Shown: positions 1-7,893, counted from the first letter of the stretch. The stretch: DNA of 64,000 bases from Pseudoflavonifractor sp. An184 (GCF_002160305.1 NZ_NFKI01000015.1:1-64000), one strand, 5' to 3'. Notes: generated from the sequence alone by a model not told the origin. Numbers and translations: made by a program.

Positions 1-16
1 AAGGCATTCAGGGCAT

Positions 17-95
17 TCGATCCCACTCGAGGCGGGCTGCCGCCCCCTCGAGCTCCCCCGCCAACACTCGGGCGGACTCGTCTGAACAGAAGTTT
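17..95 (+). repeat. Dispersed GC-rich palindromic repeat, copy A
   Basis: About 80 bases containing a CTCGAGGCGGGC...GCCCCCTCGAGC palindromic core. It matches closely, in inverted orientation, a segment at 58788-58873, including the flanking GGCGGACT and the T-rich end. No coding potential is evident. It lies downstream of the rpsR operon. Confidence 0.75.
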
Positions 96-105
96 TTCGA
101 CAAGC

Positions 106-137
106 TGAACGGGAGTCCGCTCAGCGGACTCCCGTTG
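106..137 (-). terminator. Hairpin downstream of rpsR operon
   Basis: A near-perfect inverted repeat with arms AACGGGAGTCCGCT and AGCGGACTCCCGTT, just past the rpsR stop on the minus strand. There is no clean T-run, so it may be a weak terminator or an mRNA 3' stabiliser. It belongs to the same palindrome-rich tract as the repeat at 17-95. Confidence 0.5.
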
Positions 138-166
138 CAGTCAGATAAAAAAATCTGCGGCGCAGA

Positions 167-412
167 TCAGTCGGTGACGTAGGGCAGCAGGGCGACCTGG
201 CGGGCGCGCTTGATGGCCTCGGTCAGCTGACGCTGATGCATGGCGCAGGTGCCGGTGGTGCGCCGGGGCAGGATCTTGCCCCGCTCAGAGGTGTAGCGGC
301 GCAGCTTGGCGGCGTCCTTGTAGTCGATGCACTCCACCTTGTCCACGCAGAAGGCGCAGACCTTGCGGCGCTTGCGGCCGCGGGGGGCGCGGTTATCACG
401 TTCCATAGCCAT
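167..412 (-). CDS. rpsR: 30S ribosomal protein S18
   Basis: Small-subunit ribosomal protein S18, 81 residues, the usual length. The N-terminal basic stretch [12 protein letters not shown] and the [14 protein letters not shown] segment are typical of the family. S18 binds 16S rRNA as a heterodimer with S6. It is the last gene of rpsF-ssb-rpsR, the standard Firmicute order. An AGGAGG site lies 8 bases before the chosen ATG. Cysteines at CAFC and in GTC resemble the zinc-binding (C+) form of S18, although only part of the classical four-Cys pattern is obvious. Confidence 0.97.
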   Translation of the reverse strand: MAMERDNRAPRGRKRRKVCAFCVDKVECIDYKDAAKLRRYTSERGKILPRRTTGTCAMHQRQLTEAIKRARQVALLPYVTD

Positions 413-449
413 GAGAGAAACCTCCTTTTACGACCAGATACGGTCAAAG

Positions 450-959
450 TTAAAACGGCAGCTCGCCGTCGTCGTCAGAGAGCTCGGCAAACTGGTCGCC
501 GCCCGCAGGGGCGCCAAAGCCGGAGGGTGCCGCGGGCGCGGCCGGGGCGGAATAACCGCCGGAGGAAGCATATCCTCCGCCCGAGTAGCCGCCGGAGGAA
601 TAGCCGGAATTGCCATAGCCTCCGCCGTCGCCGTCCCGCTTGGAGTCGCCAAAGTAGACCTGGTCGGCCACCACCTCGGCGGTGGTGCGCTTGTTGCCGT
701 CTTTGTCGGTCCAGTCGCGGATTTGCAGCCGGCCCTCCACCACGGCCATGCGGCCCTTGGTGAAATAGCGGCTGACAAACTCGGCGGTCTGGCGCCAGGC
801 CACCACGTCGATCCAGTCGGTGGCCCGCTCGCCGGTGTTGCGATCCTTGAAGTCCCGGTCCACAGCCAGACGGAACGAGGCCACAGGGGTCCCGGTCTGG
901 GTCCGGCGGAGCTCCGGGTCACGGGCCAGACGGCCCATCAGGAAAATCTTGTTGAGCAT
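450..959 (-). CDS. ssb: Single-stranded DNA-binding protein
   Basis: Binds single-stranded DNA in replication, repair and recombination and recruits partners through its C-terminal tip. The 169-residue protein has the OB fold at about 1-105 (MLNKIFLMGRLARDPELR, then WIDVVAWRQTAEFV), a Gly/Ser/Tyr/Pro-rich disordered linker at about 110-155, and the acidic tip DDDGELPF, which matches the conserved partner-binding tail. It sits between rpsF and rpsR in one operon. An AAGGAG site lies 11 bases before the ATG. Confidence 0.96.
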   Translation of the reverse strand: MLNKIFLMGRLARDPELRRTQTGTPVASFRLAVDRDFKDRNTGERATDWIDVVAWRQTAEFVSRYFTKGRMAVVEGRLQIRDWTDKDGNKRTTAEVVADQVYFGDSKRDGDGGGYGNSGYSSGGYSGGGYASSGGYSAPAAPAAPSGFGAPAGGDQFAELSDDDGELPF

Positions 960-974
960 AGCTGTGCCCTCTCC

Positions 975-1271
975 TTACTGGTCCTTGCAGACGATCAGGG
1001 AACGCATCACGCCGTCGGTGATCCGGAAGATACGGTCCAGCTCAGCGGGGACGGCCGCGGCGGCGTTGAAGGTCATCAGCACATAGTAGCCCTCCATCAG
1101 GTCGTTGATGGGGTAGGCCAGACGGCGCTTGCCCCACTCGTTCACCTCGGAGACAGTGCCGTTGGCTTCCACCACGGACTGGAACCGGGCCACCAGGGCG
1201 GCAATCTGCTCCTCGCTCAGAGAGGGGTCCAGGATATACAGCGCCTCGTAGTTTGCATTGATCTTTGCCAT
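975..1271 (-). CDS. rpsF: 30S ribosomal protein S6
   Basis: Small-subunit protein that pairs with S18. It has 98 residues, normal for the family, with the opening NANYEALYILDPSLSEEQ, the NEWGKRRLAYPINDLMEGYYVLMTF core and the end DGVMRSLIV. Two in-frame ATGs exist at 1277 and 1271. The AGGAGGT site at 1281-1287 is 9 bases from 1271 but only 3 from 1277, so 1271 is preferred. First gene of the rpsF-ssb-rpsR operon; promoter at 1360-1387. Confidence 0.96.
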   Translation of the reverse strand: MAKINANYEALYILDPSLSEEQIAALVARFQSVVEANGTVSEVNEWGKRRLAYPINDLMEGYYVLMTFNAAAAVPAELDRIFRITDGVMRSLIVCKDQ

Positions 1272-1289
1272 TGTCATTGCACCTCCTTA

Positions 1290-1322
1290 TGGTCTTATGG
1301 CCCCCGGAATGGCCGGGAGCAA
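1290..1322 (-). promoter_or_regulatory. Possible S6:S18 leader hairpin
   Basis: The rpsF 5' UTR contains a short hairpin (arms CCCGG and CCGGG, followed by GGCC) with CCG-rich sequence between promoter and ribosome site. Firmicute rpsF operons often carry an S6:S18-binding leader with a CCG motif. Assignment to that class is inference; a covariance search is needed to settle it. Confidence 0.35.
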
Positions 1323-1359
1323 GGGATGTGCCCGTTTGTATCTGGAAACAGGCTTAACT

Positions 1360-1387
1360 ATTATATAAGATTTTAGGGAAATGTCAA
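1360..1387 (-). promoter_or_regulatory. Sigma-A promoter of rpsF operon
   Basis: Reading the minus strand: TTGACA (1387-1382), 16-base spacer, TATAAT (1365-1360). Both boxes are consensus. It lies about 90 bases upstream of the rpsF start. Confidence 0.85.
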
Positions 1388-1432
1388 GGGGATTTTCTTG
1401 TTTTTCCAAAAAATTGCGGCTCCGGAGGCGGA

Positions 1433-2305
1433 TCAGGTCCCATCCCGCCGATGGAACCACACCCGGCCGGCCACCGCTCCCACCAGGAGGATGTTTCCGC
1501 AGAAGTAGAGCCACACCAGCAGGATGATCAGGGAGGCCAGGGAGCCGTACACCAGGGAGTACCGGGAGGACATGCCGATGAACCAGGAGAACAGCACCGA
1601 GCAGGCCACCAGGGCCCCGGCGGAGAGGAGGGCGGTGAGGCGCAGGACCTTTTTCTCCCGGCGGAGAGGGGGCGGCGTGCCCATGCGGTACACCGCCAGC
1701 ACCAGCAGCAGCACGCAGAAGAACAGCAGCAGGTAGCGCAGCCAGCCCCACAGCTGTGACAGCAGCCGCAGGGGGATCAGCTCGGCCAGGGGAGAGGGCA
1801 GGCGGGCCTCCAGCAGCTGGAAAAACCAATCCCCGGTGAAGATGACCACGATGGACAGGTAGATGGTCAGCAGGAAGAGGATGGAGAGCGCCACGCTGAC
1901 AACAACCCGGCGCAGGCTGCTGACATGGCGGACCTGATAGAGCTCGTCCATGGTTTTCAGCAGGGTGCGCAGCCCCGCCGAGGCGGAGAGCAGGATGGTG
2001 AACAGACTGGCCAGGAGCAGGGGGGTGGACTGGCTCTGGGGGACGCCCGAGACATAGGTCAGGTAGTCCAGAATGATGGACAGACTCTCCCGGGGCAGAA
2101 GGGAGTCCAGGGCGGAGAACACCGCCTCCGGGTCCAGCTCCAGCAGGCCGATGAAGAAGTTGACGCACACAAGCAGGGGAAAGAGGGTCAAAATCAAAAA
2201 ATAGGCCAGGGAGGCGGCGGCCCGGGACACCCCCAGACGGCCGTAGGTCTGGACCATATCCCGGACAAAGAGCACCGGGGGCAGCTGGAAAAACGCTCCG
2301 CGCAT
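1433..2305 (-). CDS. YihY/BrkB family membrane protein
   Basis: Integral membrane protein of the YihY (BrkB) family, whose molecular function is not settled; old links to ribonuclease BN are wrong. The 290 residues show RAAASLAYFLILTLFPLLV near the start, typical of the family, followed by about six hydrophobic segments and LVYGSLASLIILLVWLYFCGNILLVGA at the end. The start at 2305 has GAGGAGGT just upstream; an earlier in-frame ATG would run through the rpsT terminator. It lies downstream of rpsT, separated by that terminator. Confidence 0.88.
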   Translation of the reverse strand: MRGAFFQLPPVLFVRDMVQTYGRLGVSRAAASLAYFLILTLFPLLVCVNFFIGLLELDPEAVFSALDSLLPRESLSIILDYLTYVSGVPQSQSTPLLLASLFTILLSASAGLRTLLKTMDELYQVRHVSSLRRVVVSVALSILFLLTIYLSIVVIFTGDWFFQLLEARLPSPLAELIPLRLLSQLWGWLRYLLLFFCVLLLVLAVYRMGTPPPLRREKKVLRLTALLSAGALVACSVLFSWFIGMSSRYSLVYGSLASLIILLVWLYFCGNILLVGAVAGRVWFHRRDGT

Positions 2306-2392
2306 GGCGGGGACCTCCTCTCCGGATGGTGGGACCAGGATCAAGGATAGCAGGGAAGGGGAGAAAATTCGGGCGGTTTTGGGAGAAAAGCA

Positions 2393-2425
2393 AAAAGCCG
2401 CCTGCAACGCAGACGGCTTGTACCT
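2393..2425 (-). terminator. Rho-independent terminator of rpsT
   Basis: On the minus strand after rpsT: CAAGCCGTCTGC - GTT - GCAGGCGGCTT followed by TTTGCTTTT. A clear stem and T-run 18 bases past the rpsT stop. Confidence 0.85.
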
Positions 2426-2442
2426 TGCCTACAAACAGAAAC

Positions 2443-2706
2443 TCAGGCCAGCTTGCTCAGCTTGATGGTCATGCTGCTCTTCTTGTGGGCGGCATTGTTC
2501 TTGTGCAGCAGGCCCTTCGCGGCAGCCTTGTCCACCGCCTTGACCGCCACCTTGTAAGCGACATCGGCCTCGCTGCGGTTGCCTTCCGCCACCGCGGCCT
2601 CAAACTTCTTGATCTCGGTCTTCAGCGCGGACTTCGCGGCCTTGTTCTGCATGGCCTTGGTCTGGGATACCAGGACACGCTTCTTGGCAGACTTGATATT
2701 CGGCAA
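2443..2706 (-). CDS. rpsT: 30S ribosomal protein S20
   Basis: Primary 16S rRNA-binding protein, 87 residues. The sequence NIKSAKKRVLVSQTKAMQNKAAKS and the C-terminal GLLHKNNAAHKKSSM are diagnostic. The start is a TTG at 2706: GGAGGAGGT lies directly upstream and the next codons give PNIKSAKKR, the normal N terminus. A longer reading from an ATG at 2751 would add 15 atypical residues and swallow the ribosome site. TTG starts are common for rpsT in this group. Confidence 0.95.
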   Translation of the reverse strand: MPNIKSAKKRVLVSQTKAMQNKAAKSALKTEIKKFEAAVAEGNRSEADVAYKVAVKAVDKAAAKGLLHKNNAAHKKSSMTIKLSKLA

Positions 2707-2772
2707 ACCAAACACCTCCTCCGATTTTAAAATAAAGTATGATTTGAGCATCGAAACTCTGTGCGGATATGT

Positions 2773-2801
2773 ATTATAACATTGAGGCCTGGAAAAAGCA
2801 A
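2773..2801 (-). promoter_or_regulatory. Sigma-A promoter of rpsT
   Basis: Minus strand: TTGCTT (2801-2796), 17-base spacer, TATAAT (2778-2773), about 65 bases upstream of the TTG start. Confidence 0.75.
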
Positions 2802-2972
2802 CTGTTTTTTTCAGAAAATTCGAAAAAGGTTTTTCCTGTTCTCCTGTGCAAAAATCCGCCGGGCGGCGGACAGACTAAGGGGAGCAGACGCCCGCCTCAC
2901 GGGGAGCGGCCGGGGATTCGGACGGGGCCCGGCGGAGGAGGGGCGCACAAATTATATAAGGAGGGGACCCAT

Positions 2973-3863
2973 ATGCGCCAGCGGAGGACTGATCTGGCCC
3001 TGGAGGCCAAGGAGCTGTGGGAGGAGAGCGCCCGGCAGACCGCCAGGCTGGAGGGGGTGGCGGCCTTCACGGAGACCCGGGAGGGGTTTTTGACGGAGAC
3101 AGTGGAGATTTTGGACGAGCGGGGGGAGAAGGCCCTGGGCAAGCCGGCGGGGCGGTATGTGACCCTCACCATGGACGGCCTGGCCCGGCGGGAGGAGGGC
3201 GCCTTTCCCCGGGCGGCACGGGCGGTGGGGGGAGAGCTGGCCCGGCTCATGGACGGGGTGCCCGACCGGGGGCTGGCGCTGGTGGTGGGGCTGGGCAACC
3301 GGGCCATCACCCCCGACGCCATCGGGCCCAAGGTCCACGAGCACACCCTGGTGACCCGCCACCTGGTGGAGCAGATCCCAGAGCACTTCGGGGCCTTCCG
3401 GCCGGTGGCCTCCCTGTCCGCCGGGGTGCTGGGCGCCACGGGGATGGAGAGCGGGGAGCTGGCCCAGGCGGTGTGCCGGAGGCTGAAGCCCGCCTGCGTG
3501 GTGGCGGTGGACGCCCTGGCCTCCCGGTCCTTGAAGCGGCTGTGCCGGACGGTGCAGCTGTCCGACACGGGGATCGCCCCCGGCTCCGGGGTGGGCAACC
3601 ACCGGTGGGCCCTGGACCGGGCCTCCCTGGGGGTGCCGGTACTGGCGGTGGGAGTGCCCACGGTGGTGGACGCGTCCACCCTGGCCGCCGACCTGCTGGG
3701 GCAGGAGGAGCTGCCCCCTCTGGGGGAGGGGCGGGACCTGCTGGTCACCCCCAAGGACATCGACAGCCAGGTGGACGATCTGGCCAAAGTCATCGGCTAT
3801 GGCATCAGCTTAGCTCTCCAGCCGGGGCTGGATGTAGCGGACCTGGACCTGCTTCTGAGCTGA
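2973..3863 (+). CDS. gpr: Germination protease (spore protease GPR)
   Basis: Aspartic-type protease (family A25) that degrades small acid-soluble spore proteins at germination; made in the forespore as a zymogen that cleaves itself. The 296-residue protein begins with RQRRTDLALEAKEL, the conserved propeptide region, and contains LVVGLGNRAITPDAIGPKVHEHTLVTRH and SLSAGVLGATGMESGE, family hallmarks. AAGGAGGGG lies 7 bases before the ATG at 2973. rpsT next to gpr is the usual Clostridia order. The last 22 codons are repeated twice downstream (4021-4087 and about 4416-4482), so the 3' end has been rearranged, but the protein itself looks complete. Confidence 0.95.
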   Translation: MRQRRTDLALEAKELWEESARQTARLEGVAAFTETREGFLTETVEILDERGEKALGKPAGRYVTLTMDGLARREEGAFPRAARAVGGELARLMDGVPDRGLALVVGLGNRAITPDAIGPKVHEHTLVTRHLVEQIPEHFGAFRPVASLSAGVLGATGMESGELAQAVCRRLKPACVVAVDALASRSLKRLCRTVQLSDTGIAPGSGVGNHRWALDRASLGVPVLAVGVPTVVDASTLAADLLGQEELPPLGEGRDLLVTPKDIDSQVDDLAKVIGYGISLALQPGLDVADLDLLLS

Positions 3864-4218
3864 ACCGGGCCGATGACTTTGCGGGGGCGCAGCCCCCACG
3901 CGCGAAGCGCGTCAAGCGTTTGCCGCAGGCAAACCTTGGCGGAGGCGGAATTTACTTCCGCCGAGCATTTCAATCCCAACGGGTCCCCAACGCCCTCCCG
4001 GAGGGCGTTGGGCGCATCGGCTATGGCATCAGCTTAGCTCTCCAGCCGGGGCTGGATGTTGCGGACCTGGACCTGCTTCTGAGCTGAACCGAGCCGATGA
4101 CTTTGCGGGGGCGCAGCCCCCGCGCGCGAAGCGCGTCAAGCGTTTGCCGCAGGCAAACCTTGGCGGAGGCGGAATTTACTTCCGCCGAGCATTTCAATCC
4201 CAACGGGTCCCCAACGCC
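3791..4218 (+). repeat. Tandem duplication carrying the gpr 3' end
   Basis: Two direct copies with 224-base period, 3791-3994 and 4015-4218, differing at only a few bases. Each begins with the last 22 codons and stop of gpr, followed by four short palindromes: GCGGGGGCGCAGCCCCC, CGCGCGAAGCGCG, GTTTGCCGCAGGCAAAC and a GGCGGAA/TTCCGCC stem. Copy 1 ends in the perfect hairpin CCAACGCCC-TCCCGGA-GGGCGTTGG. The intergenic stretch 3864-4636 otherwise holds only palindromes and the next promoter. Confidence 0.9.
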
Positions 4219-4406
4219 CAGCTTGTCGAAAAAGACTTTTTCGACAAGCTGACCGCACTTTTCAGAACGTTAAAACGTTCTGAAAAGTGGTTTGATTGCA
4301 CGTGAAAGACAACCCTGACGGTTTTCTTTCACACTATCTTTCCCTCCGAACCTGTTGGCCAACCGTTTTTTGACAGGCTGCCCAGCGCACTTTGTTAGGG
4401 CGTTGG
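4210..4406 (+). repeat. Palindrome cluster inside a CCAACGCCC/GGGCGTTGG pair
   Basis: The arms CCAACGCCC (4210-4218) and GGGCGTTGG (4398-4406), adjacent in the upstream copy, are here separated by about 180 bases. The insert holds a perfect hairpin with arms AGCTTGTCGAAAAAG/CTTTTTCGACAAGCT (4219-4249), a second with arms CACTTTTCAGAACGTT/AACGTTCTGAAAAGTG (about 4256-4289), and an imperfect GTGAAAGA/TCTTTCAC stem (about 4302-4332). Confidence 0.8.
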
Positions 4407-4409
4407 GCG

Positions 4410-4489
4410 CATCGGCTACGGCATCAGTTTGGCCCTCCAGCCGGGGCTGGATGTAGCGGACCTGGACCTGCTTCTGAGCTGAACCGGGC
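4410..4489 (+). repeat. Third, diverged copy of the gpr 3' end
   Basis: Encodes again GYGISLALQPGLDVADLDLLLS and a stop, as in gpr codons 275-296, but with synonymous changes from the other two copies (for example TACGGCATCAGTTTGGCC). No start codon or ribosome site gives it a reading frame of its own, so it is a gene-end remnant. Confidence 0.85.
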
Positions 4490-4527
4490 GGTCTGCCCTA
4501 TTTTTGTCCCGGAGGGGCAGGAACCTC

Positions 4528-4556
4528 TTGACAAAGGGCGAAAAATGGGTTATGAT
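4528..4556 (+). promoter_or_regulatory. Sigma-A promoter for the AMP-binding enzyme gene
   Basis: TTGACA (4528-4533), 17-base spacer, TATGAT (4551-4556). Downstream, GATACTT (4554-4560) and AAGTATC (about 4585-4591) form a spaced inverted repeat overlapping the -10 box, a possible operator. Confidence 0.8.
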
Positions 4557-4636
4557 ACTTTAACGATTTAAAGGTTGAAACCATTGAAGTATCAGTAACG
4601 GGGGGCCCGCCCCCCTTGGGAAAGGACCGACATAAG

Positions 4637-6271
4637 ATGCCTATCACCGATTTGCTGGAGCGCAACAGCAAGCTCTACGGGGACGAGATCGCCCTGGTGG
4701 AGATCAACCCCGAGGTTCAGGAGACCCAGCGGGTCACCTGGAAGGAGTACGCCCTCATTCAGCCCACCTCCACCGCCCCCTACCGCCGGGAGATCACCTG
4801 GTCCGTCTTTGACGAGAAGGCCAACCGGGTGGCCAACCTGCTGCTGGGCCGGGGGATTCAGAAGGGCCAGAAGGTGGCCATTCTGCTGATGAACTGCCTG
4901 GAGTGGCTGCCCATCTACTTTGGAATTTTGAAGGCGGGGGCGGTGGCCGTCCCCCTGAACTTCCGATATACCGCCCAGGAGATCGACTACTGCCTGAAAA
5001 AGGCGGACGTGGACGTGCTGTTTTTCGGTTCCGAGTTCATCGGCCGGGTGGAGGACATCGTCCCCAAGATCTCCAGCCAGATGCTGCTGTTCTTCGTGGG
5101 GGACACCTGCCCCTCCTTCGCCGAGGACTACCACCGGGCCACCGCCAACTGCTCCTCCGCCGCCCCCAAGGTGCTGGTGGACGACGAGGACGACGCGGCC
5201 ATCTACTATTCCTCCGGCACCACCGGCTTCCCCAAGGCCATTCTGCTGCGGCACCAGTGCCTGCTCCAGTCCGCCCGGATGGAGGCCATCCACCACGAGA
5301 CCAAGCACGAGGACGTGTTCCTGTGCATCCCGCCCCTGTACCACACGGGGGCCAAGATGCACTGGTTCGGCTCTCTGTTCACCGGAAGCCGGGCGGTGCT
5401 GCTGAAGGGCAACTCCCCCCAGGCCATCTTTGACGCGGTGTCCGGGGAGAAGTGCACCATTGTATGGCTGCTGGTGCCCTGGTGCCAGGACATCCTGGCC
5501 GCCCTGGACCGTGGGGACCTGAAGATCGAGAACTACCAGCTGTCCCAGTGGCGGCTGATGCACATCGGCGCCCAGCCGGTGCCCCCCTCCCTCATCCGCC
5601 ACTGGATGAAGTATTTCCCCCACCACAAGTACGACACCAACTACGGGCTCTCCGAGTCCACCGGCCCGGGGTGCGTCCATCTGGGGATGGACCACATCCA
5701 CAAGGTGGGGGCCATCGGCGTGCCCGGCTACGGCTGGAAGGTGAAGATCGTGGACGAGAACGACGTCCCCGTGGAGTTCGGGGAGGTGGGCGAGCTGTGC
5801 GTCCAGGGCCCCGGCGTCATGACCTGCTACTACCACGACCCGGAGGCCACCGCTGAGGTGCTCAAGGACGGCTGGCTCCACACCGGGGACATGGCCAAGC
5901 AGGACGAGGACGGCTTCTACTTCCTGGTGGACCGGAAGAAGGACGTGATCATCTCCGGCGGCGAGAACCTGTACCCCGTCCAGATCGAGGACTTCCTCTC
6001 CGCCTACCCCAAGGTCCACGACGTGGCCGTCATCGGCCTGCCCGACCCGCGGCTGGGGGAGATCGCCGCCGCCATCATCCAGGTGAAGGAGGGCATGACC
6101 TGCACCGAGAGCGAGATCAACCAGTTCTGCACCGATCTGCCCCGGTACAAGCGGCCCCGCCGGATCATCTTCGCCCCCGTCCCCCGGAACCCCACCGGAA
6201 AAATCGAGAAGCCCAAGCTGCGGGAGAAGTACTGCGGCGTGCGTCTGGTGGAGGCCCAGAACCGGGGCTGA
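4637..6271 (+). CDS. Class I adenylate-forming acyl-CoA synthetase-like enzyme
   Basis: Predicted to activate a carboxylic acid as acyl-AMP and then acyl-CoA. The 544 residues carry the AMP-binding P-loop YYSSGTTGFPKAI, the YGLSESTGPG A5-type motif, GWLHTGD (A7), DRKKDVIISGGENLYPVQIE (A8) and the catalytic-lysine motif NPTGKIEKPKLRE at the C terminus. All key motifs are intact. AAAGGA lies 10 bases before the ATG at 4637. Monocistronic, with a strong promoter upstream and a terminator downstream. The acid substrate cannot be told from sequence; medium/long-chain or aromatic acyl-CoA ligases share this architecture. Confidence 0.88.
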   Translation: MPITDLLERNSKLYGDEIALVEINPEVQETQRVTWKEYALIQPTSTAPYRREITWSVFDEKANRVANLLLGRGIQKGQKVAILLMNCLEWLPIYFGILKAGAVAVPLNFRYTAQEIDYCLKKADVDVLFFGSEFIGRVEDIVPKISSQMLLFFVGDTCPSFAEDYHRATANCSSAAPKVLVDDEDDAAIYYSSGTTGFPKAILLRHQCLLQSARMEAIHHETKHEDVFLCIPPLYHTGAKMHWFGSLFTGSRAVLLKGNSPQAIFDAVSGEKCTIVWLLVPWCQDILAALDRGDLKIENYQLSQWRLMHIGAQPVPPSLIRHWMKYFPHHKYDTNYGLSESTGPGCVHLGMDHIHKVGAIGVPGYGWKVKIVDENDVPVEFGEVGELCVQGPGVMTCYYHDPEATAEVLKDGWLHTGDMAKQDEDGFYFLVDRKKDVIISGGENLYPVQIEDFLSAYPKVHDVAVIGLPDPRLGEIAAAIIQVKEGMTCTESEINQFCTDLPRYKRPRRIIFAPVPRNPTGKIEKPKLREKYCGVRLVEAQNRG

Positions 6272-6305
6272 GGCGGACACAATTTCTTCATACTTTCTTA
6301 ACACC

Positions 6306-6350
6306 CGGCCGGAAAACCAACAAAAATTTGGTTTTCCGGCCGCCTTTTTC
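6306..6350 (+). terminator. Rho-independent terminator
   Basis: Perfect stem with arms GGCCGGAAAACCAA and TTGGTTTTCCGGCC, loop CAAAAAT, followed by GCCTTTTTC. It ends the AMP-binding enzyme transcript. Confidence 0.9.
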
Positions 6351-6406
6351 ACCGCGGCGTCCGGCAGGTTTCCACAAAAACGCTGAAATTTCCTTTGGAT
6401 ATTCCC

Positions 6407-6536
6407 GTAACTTCCTGTAACTTTTTGAAGGAATCTGTAATCTTAACGATTTCTTAACGGTTTTGGAGAAAATCTTAACACGCAAGCCCTTCCACTTCTG
6501 TGAAATTTGTGGTAAAGTCGACGTAAGCTCGAGCCA
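6407..6536 (+). promoter_or_regulatory. Upstream region of gltS: phased TAAC repeats and candidate promoter
   Basis: The 334-base gap 6272-6605 holds the terminator above and this AT-rich stretch. TAAC or TAAT occurs at 6408, 6418, 6438, 6444, 6455 and 6476; several spacings are about one or two helical turns (10, 11, 20, 21), as in response-regulator direct-repeat boxes. A plausible promoter follows: TTCCAC, 17 bases, TAAAGT (about 6490-6518). Regulator identity is unknown. Confidence 0.45.
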
Positions 6537-6605
6537 ATTCCTATGCAATTTTGTGTATCGGATCTAACAATTTAGCAAGGATATGGGAAGAAGGTAGATA
6601 TCACT

Positions 6606-7838
6606 ATGATGGAAATTAGCCTTAATATGTACCATGCCGTAGCGCTTGGTGCTGTTCTGTTCTGGATCGGCGGCGTCATCACCGATAAGGTGAGCGTCCT
6701 GAACCGCTATTGTATCCCCGCTCCCCTGGTGGGCGGCCTGCTGTTCTCGATCATCAACTGCATCCTGACCGTCAGCGGCGTGGCCAGCATCACCTTTGAC
6801 GGCACTCTGCAGACGGTGTTCCAGAACCTGTTCTTCACCACCGTCGGCTTCACCGTCAGCATCCCCGCTCTGCTCCGCGGCGGCAAGTCCGTGGTTCTGG
6901 TCCTGATTCTGTCCATTATTATGATCCCCATCCAGAATGCTCTGGGCGGCGGCATCATGCTGGCCTTCGGCCAGGATCCCCTCATCGGCATCGGCATCGG
7001 CTCCACCGCTCTGATCGGCGGCCCCGCCACTGCCGCGGCCTATGGTCCTGAGCTGGTAAAGGCCGGCGCCCCTGCCGGCGCCGACGTGGCCGCTCTGGCG
7101 GCCGCCACCTTCGGCCTGGTCTCCGGCTCCCTGATGGGCGGCCCGGTGGCCCGCAGCCTGATCGTCAAGCACAACCTGCGCTCCACTGAGGGCCATGCGG
7201 CTGCGGCCAAGAGTGCTGAGACTCTGGCTGCCGACGTGGCCGGCGAGGATGAGTCCTTCACCTCCGCCAGCCCCCGCTTCGTCAAGGGCTTCATGCTCCT
7301 GCTGGCCGCTCTGGGCATCGGCGCTCAGATCAGCGTGTGGCTGACCGACCTGACCGGTCTGACCTTCCCCTCCTACATCGGCGCCATGCTCACCGCCGTG
7401 GTCATCCGCAACGTGATGATCGCCGTGAAGGTGGAGTATCCCGACCAGGAGATCGACACCATGGGCACCATGTTCCTGTCCATCTTCCTGGCCCTGGCTC
7501 TGTCCAGCCTGAAGCTGTGGGAGCTGGTCGACCTGGCTCTGCCCATGATTATCTGCCTGCTGCTGCAGTGCGTGGTCATGGTCATCTTCTCCTACTTCGT
7601 GGTGTTCAACGTCATGGGCCGCGACTACGAGGCCGCCGTCATGTCCGCCGGCTTCATCGGCTTCGCCATGGGCGCGACTTCCAACGCCATGGCCAACATG
7701 CAGGTGGTCACCAAGAAGTATGGCCCCGCTCCGGTCGCCTACTTCGCCATCCCCATGGTTGGCGGTATGTTCATCGACTTCTTCAATGCGGTGCTCATCA
7801 CCTTCAACATCAATCTGTTTGTGGATATGTTCCACTAA
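6606..7838 (+). CDS. gltS: GltS family sodium/glutamate symporter
   Basis: Predicted Na+-coupled glutamate uptake carrier of the inner membrane. The 410-residue protein has about ten to twelve hydrophobic segments in two inverted halves, with family signatures CIPAPLVGGLLFS near residue 35, GIGSTALIGGPATAAAYGP near 125-145, and a matching second-half GFIGFAMGATSNAMANM near 355. It uses more GCT/TCC-type codons than its neighbours, as for a well-expressed gene. AAGG lies 11 bases before the ATG. Monocistronic between two terminators. Close relatives could carry other dicarboxylic amino acids. Confidence 0.9.
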   Translation: MMEISLNMYHAVALGAVLFWIGGVITDKVSVLNRYCIPAPLVGGLLFSIINCILTVSGVASITFDGTLQTVFQNLFFTTVGFTVSIPALLRGGKSVVLVLILSIIMIPIQNALGGGIMLAFGQDPLIGIGIGSTALIGGPATAAAYGPELVKAGAPAGADVAALAAATFGLVSGSLMGGPVARSLIVKHNLRSTEGHAAAAKSAETLAADVAGEDESFTSASPRFVKGFMLLLAALGIGAQISVWLTDLTGLTFPSYIGAMLTAVVIRNVMIAVKVEYPDQEIDTMGTMFLSIFLALALSSLKLWELVDLALPMIICLLLQCVVMVIFSYFVVFNVMGRDYEAAVMSAGFIGFAMGATSNAMANMQVVTKKYGPAPVAYFAIPMVGGMFIDFFNAVLITFNINLFVDMFH

Positions 7839-7857
7839 TTCAGATCCCCTGTTTACA

Positions 7858-7893
7858 AAATCCCGTCCCGCGCAAGCGGGGCGGGATTTTTTT
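7858..7893 (+). terminator. Rho-independent terminator of gltS
   Basis: AAAATCCCGTCCCGC - GCAA - GCGGGGCGGGATTTTTTT. Strong stem and T-run 20 bases after the gltS stop. A second hairpin at about 8050-8084 (arms ACGGCCTCTGGAATC/GATTCCAGAGGCCGT) may end the minus-strand MATE-DarA transcript. The rest of 7894-8131 shows nothing else recognisable. Confidence 0.9.

Noticed and set aside
3791-4218. CRISPR-like repeat array
   Set aside because: Only two long direct copies derived from a gene end, with internal hairpins; no short repeats with unique spacers and no cas genes.
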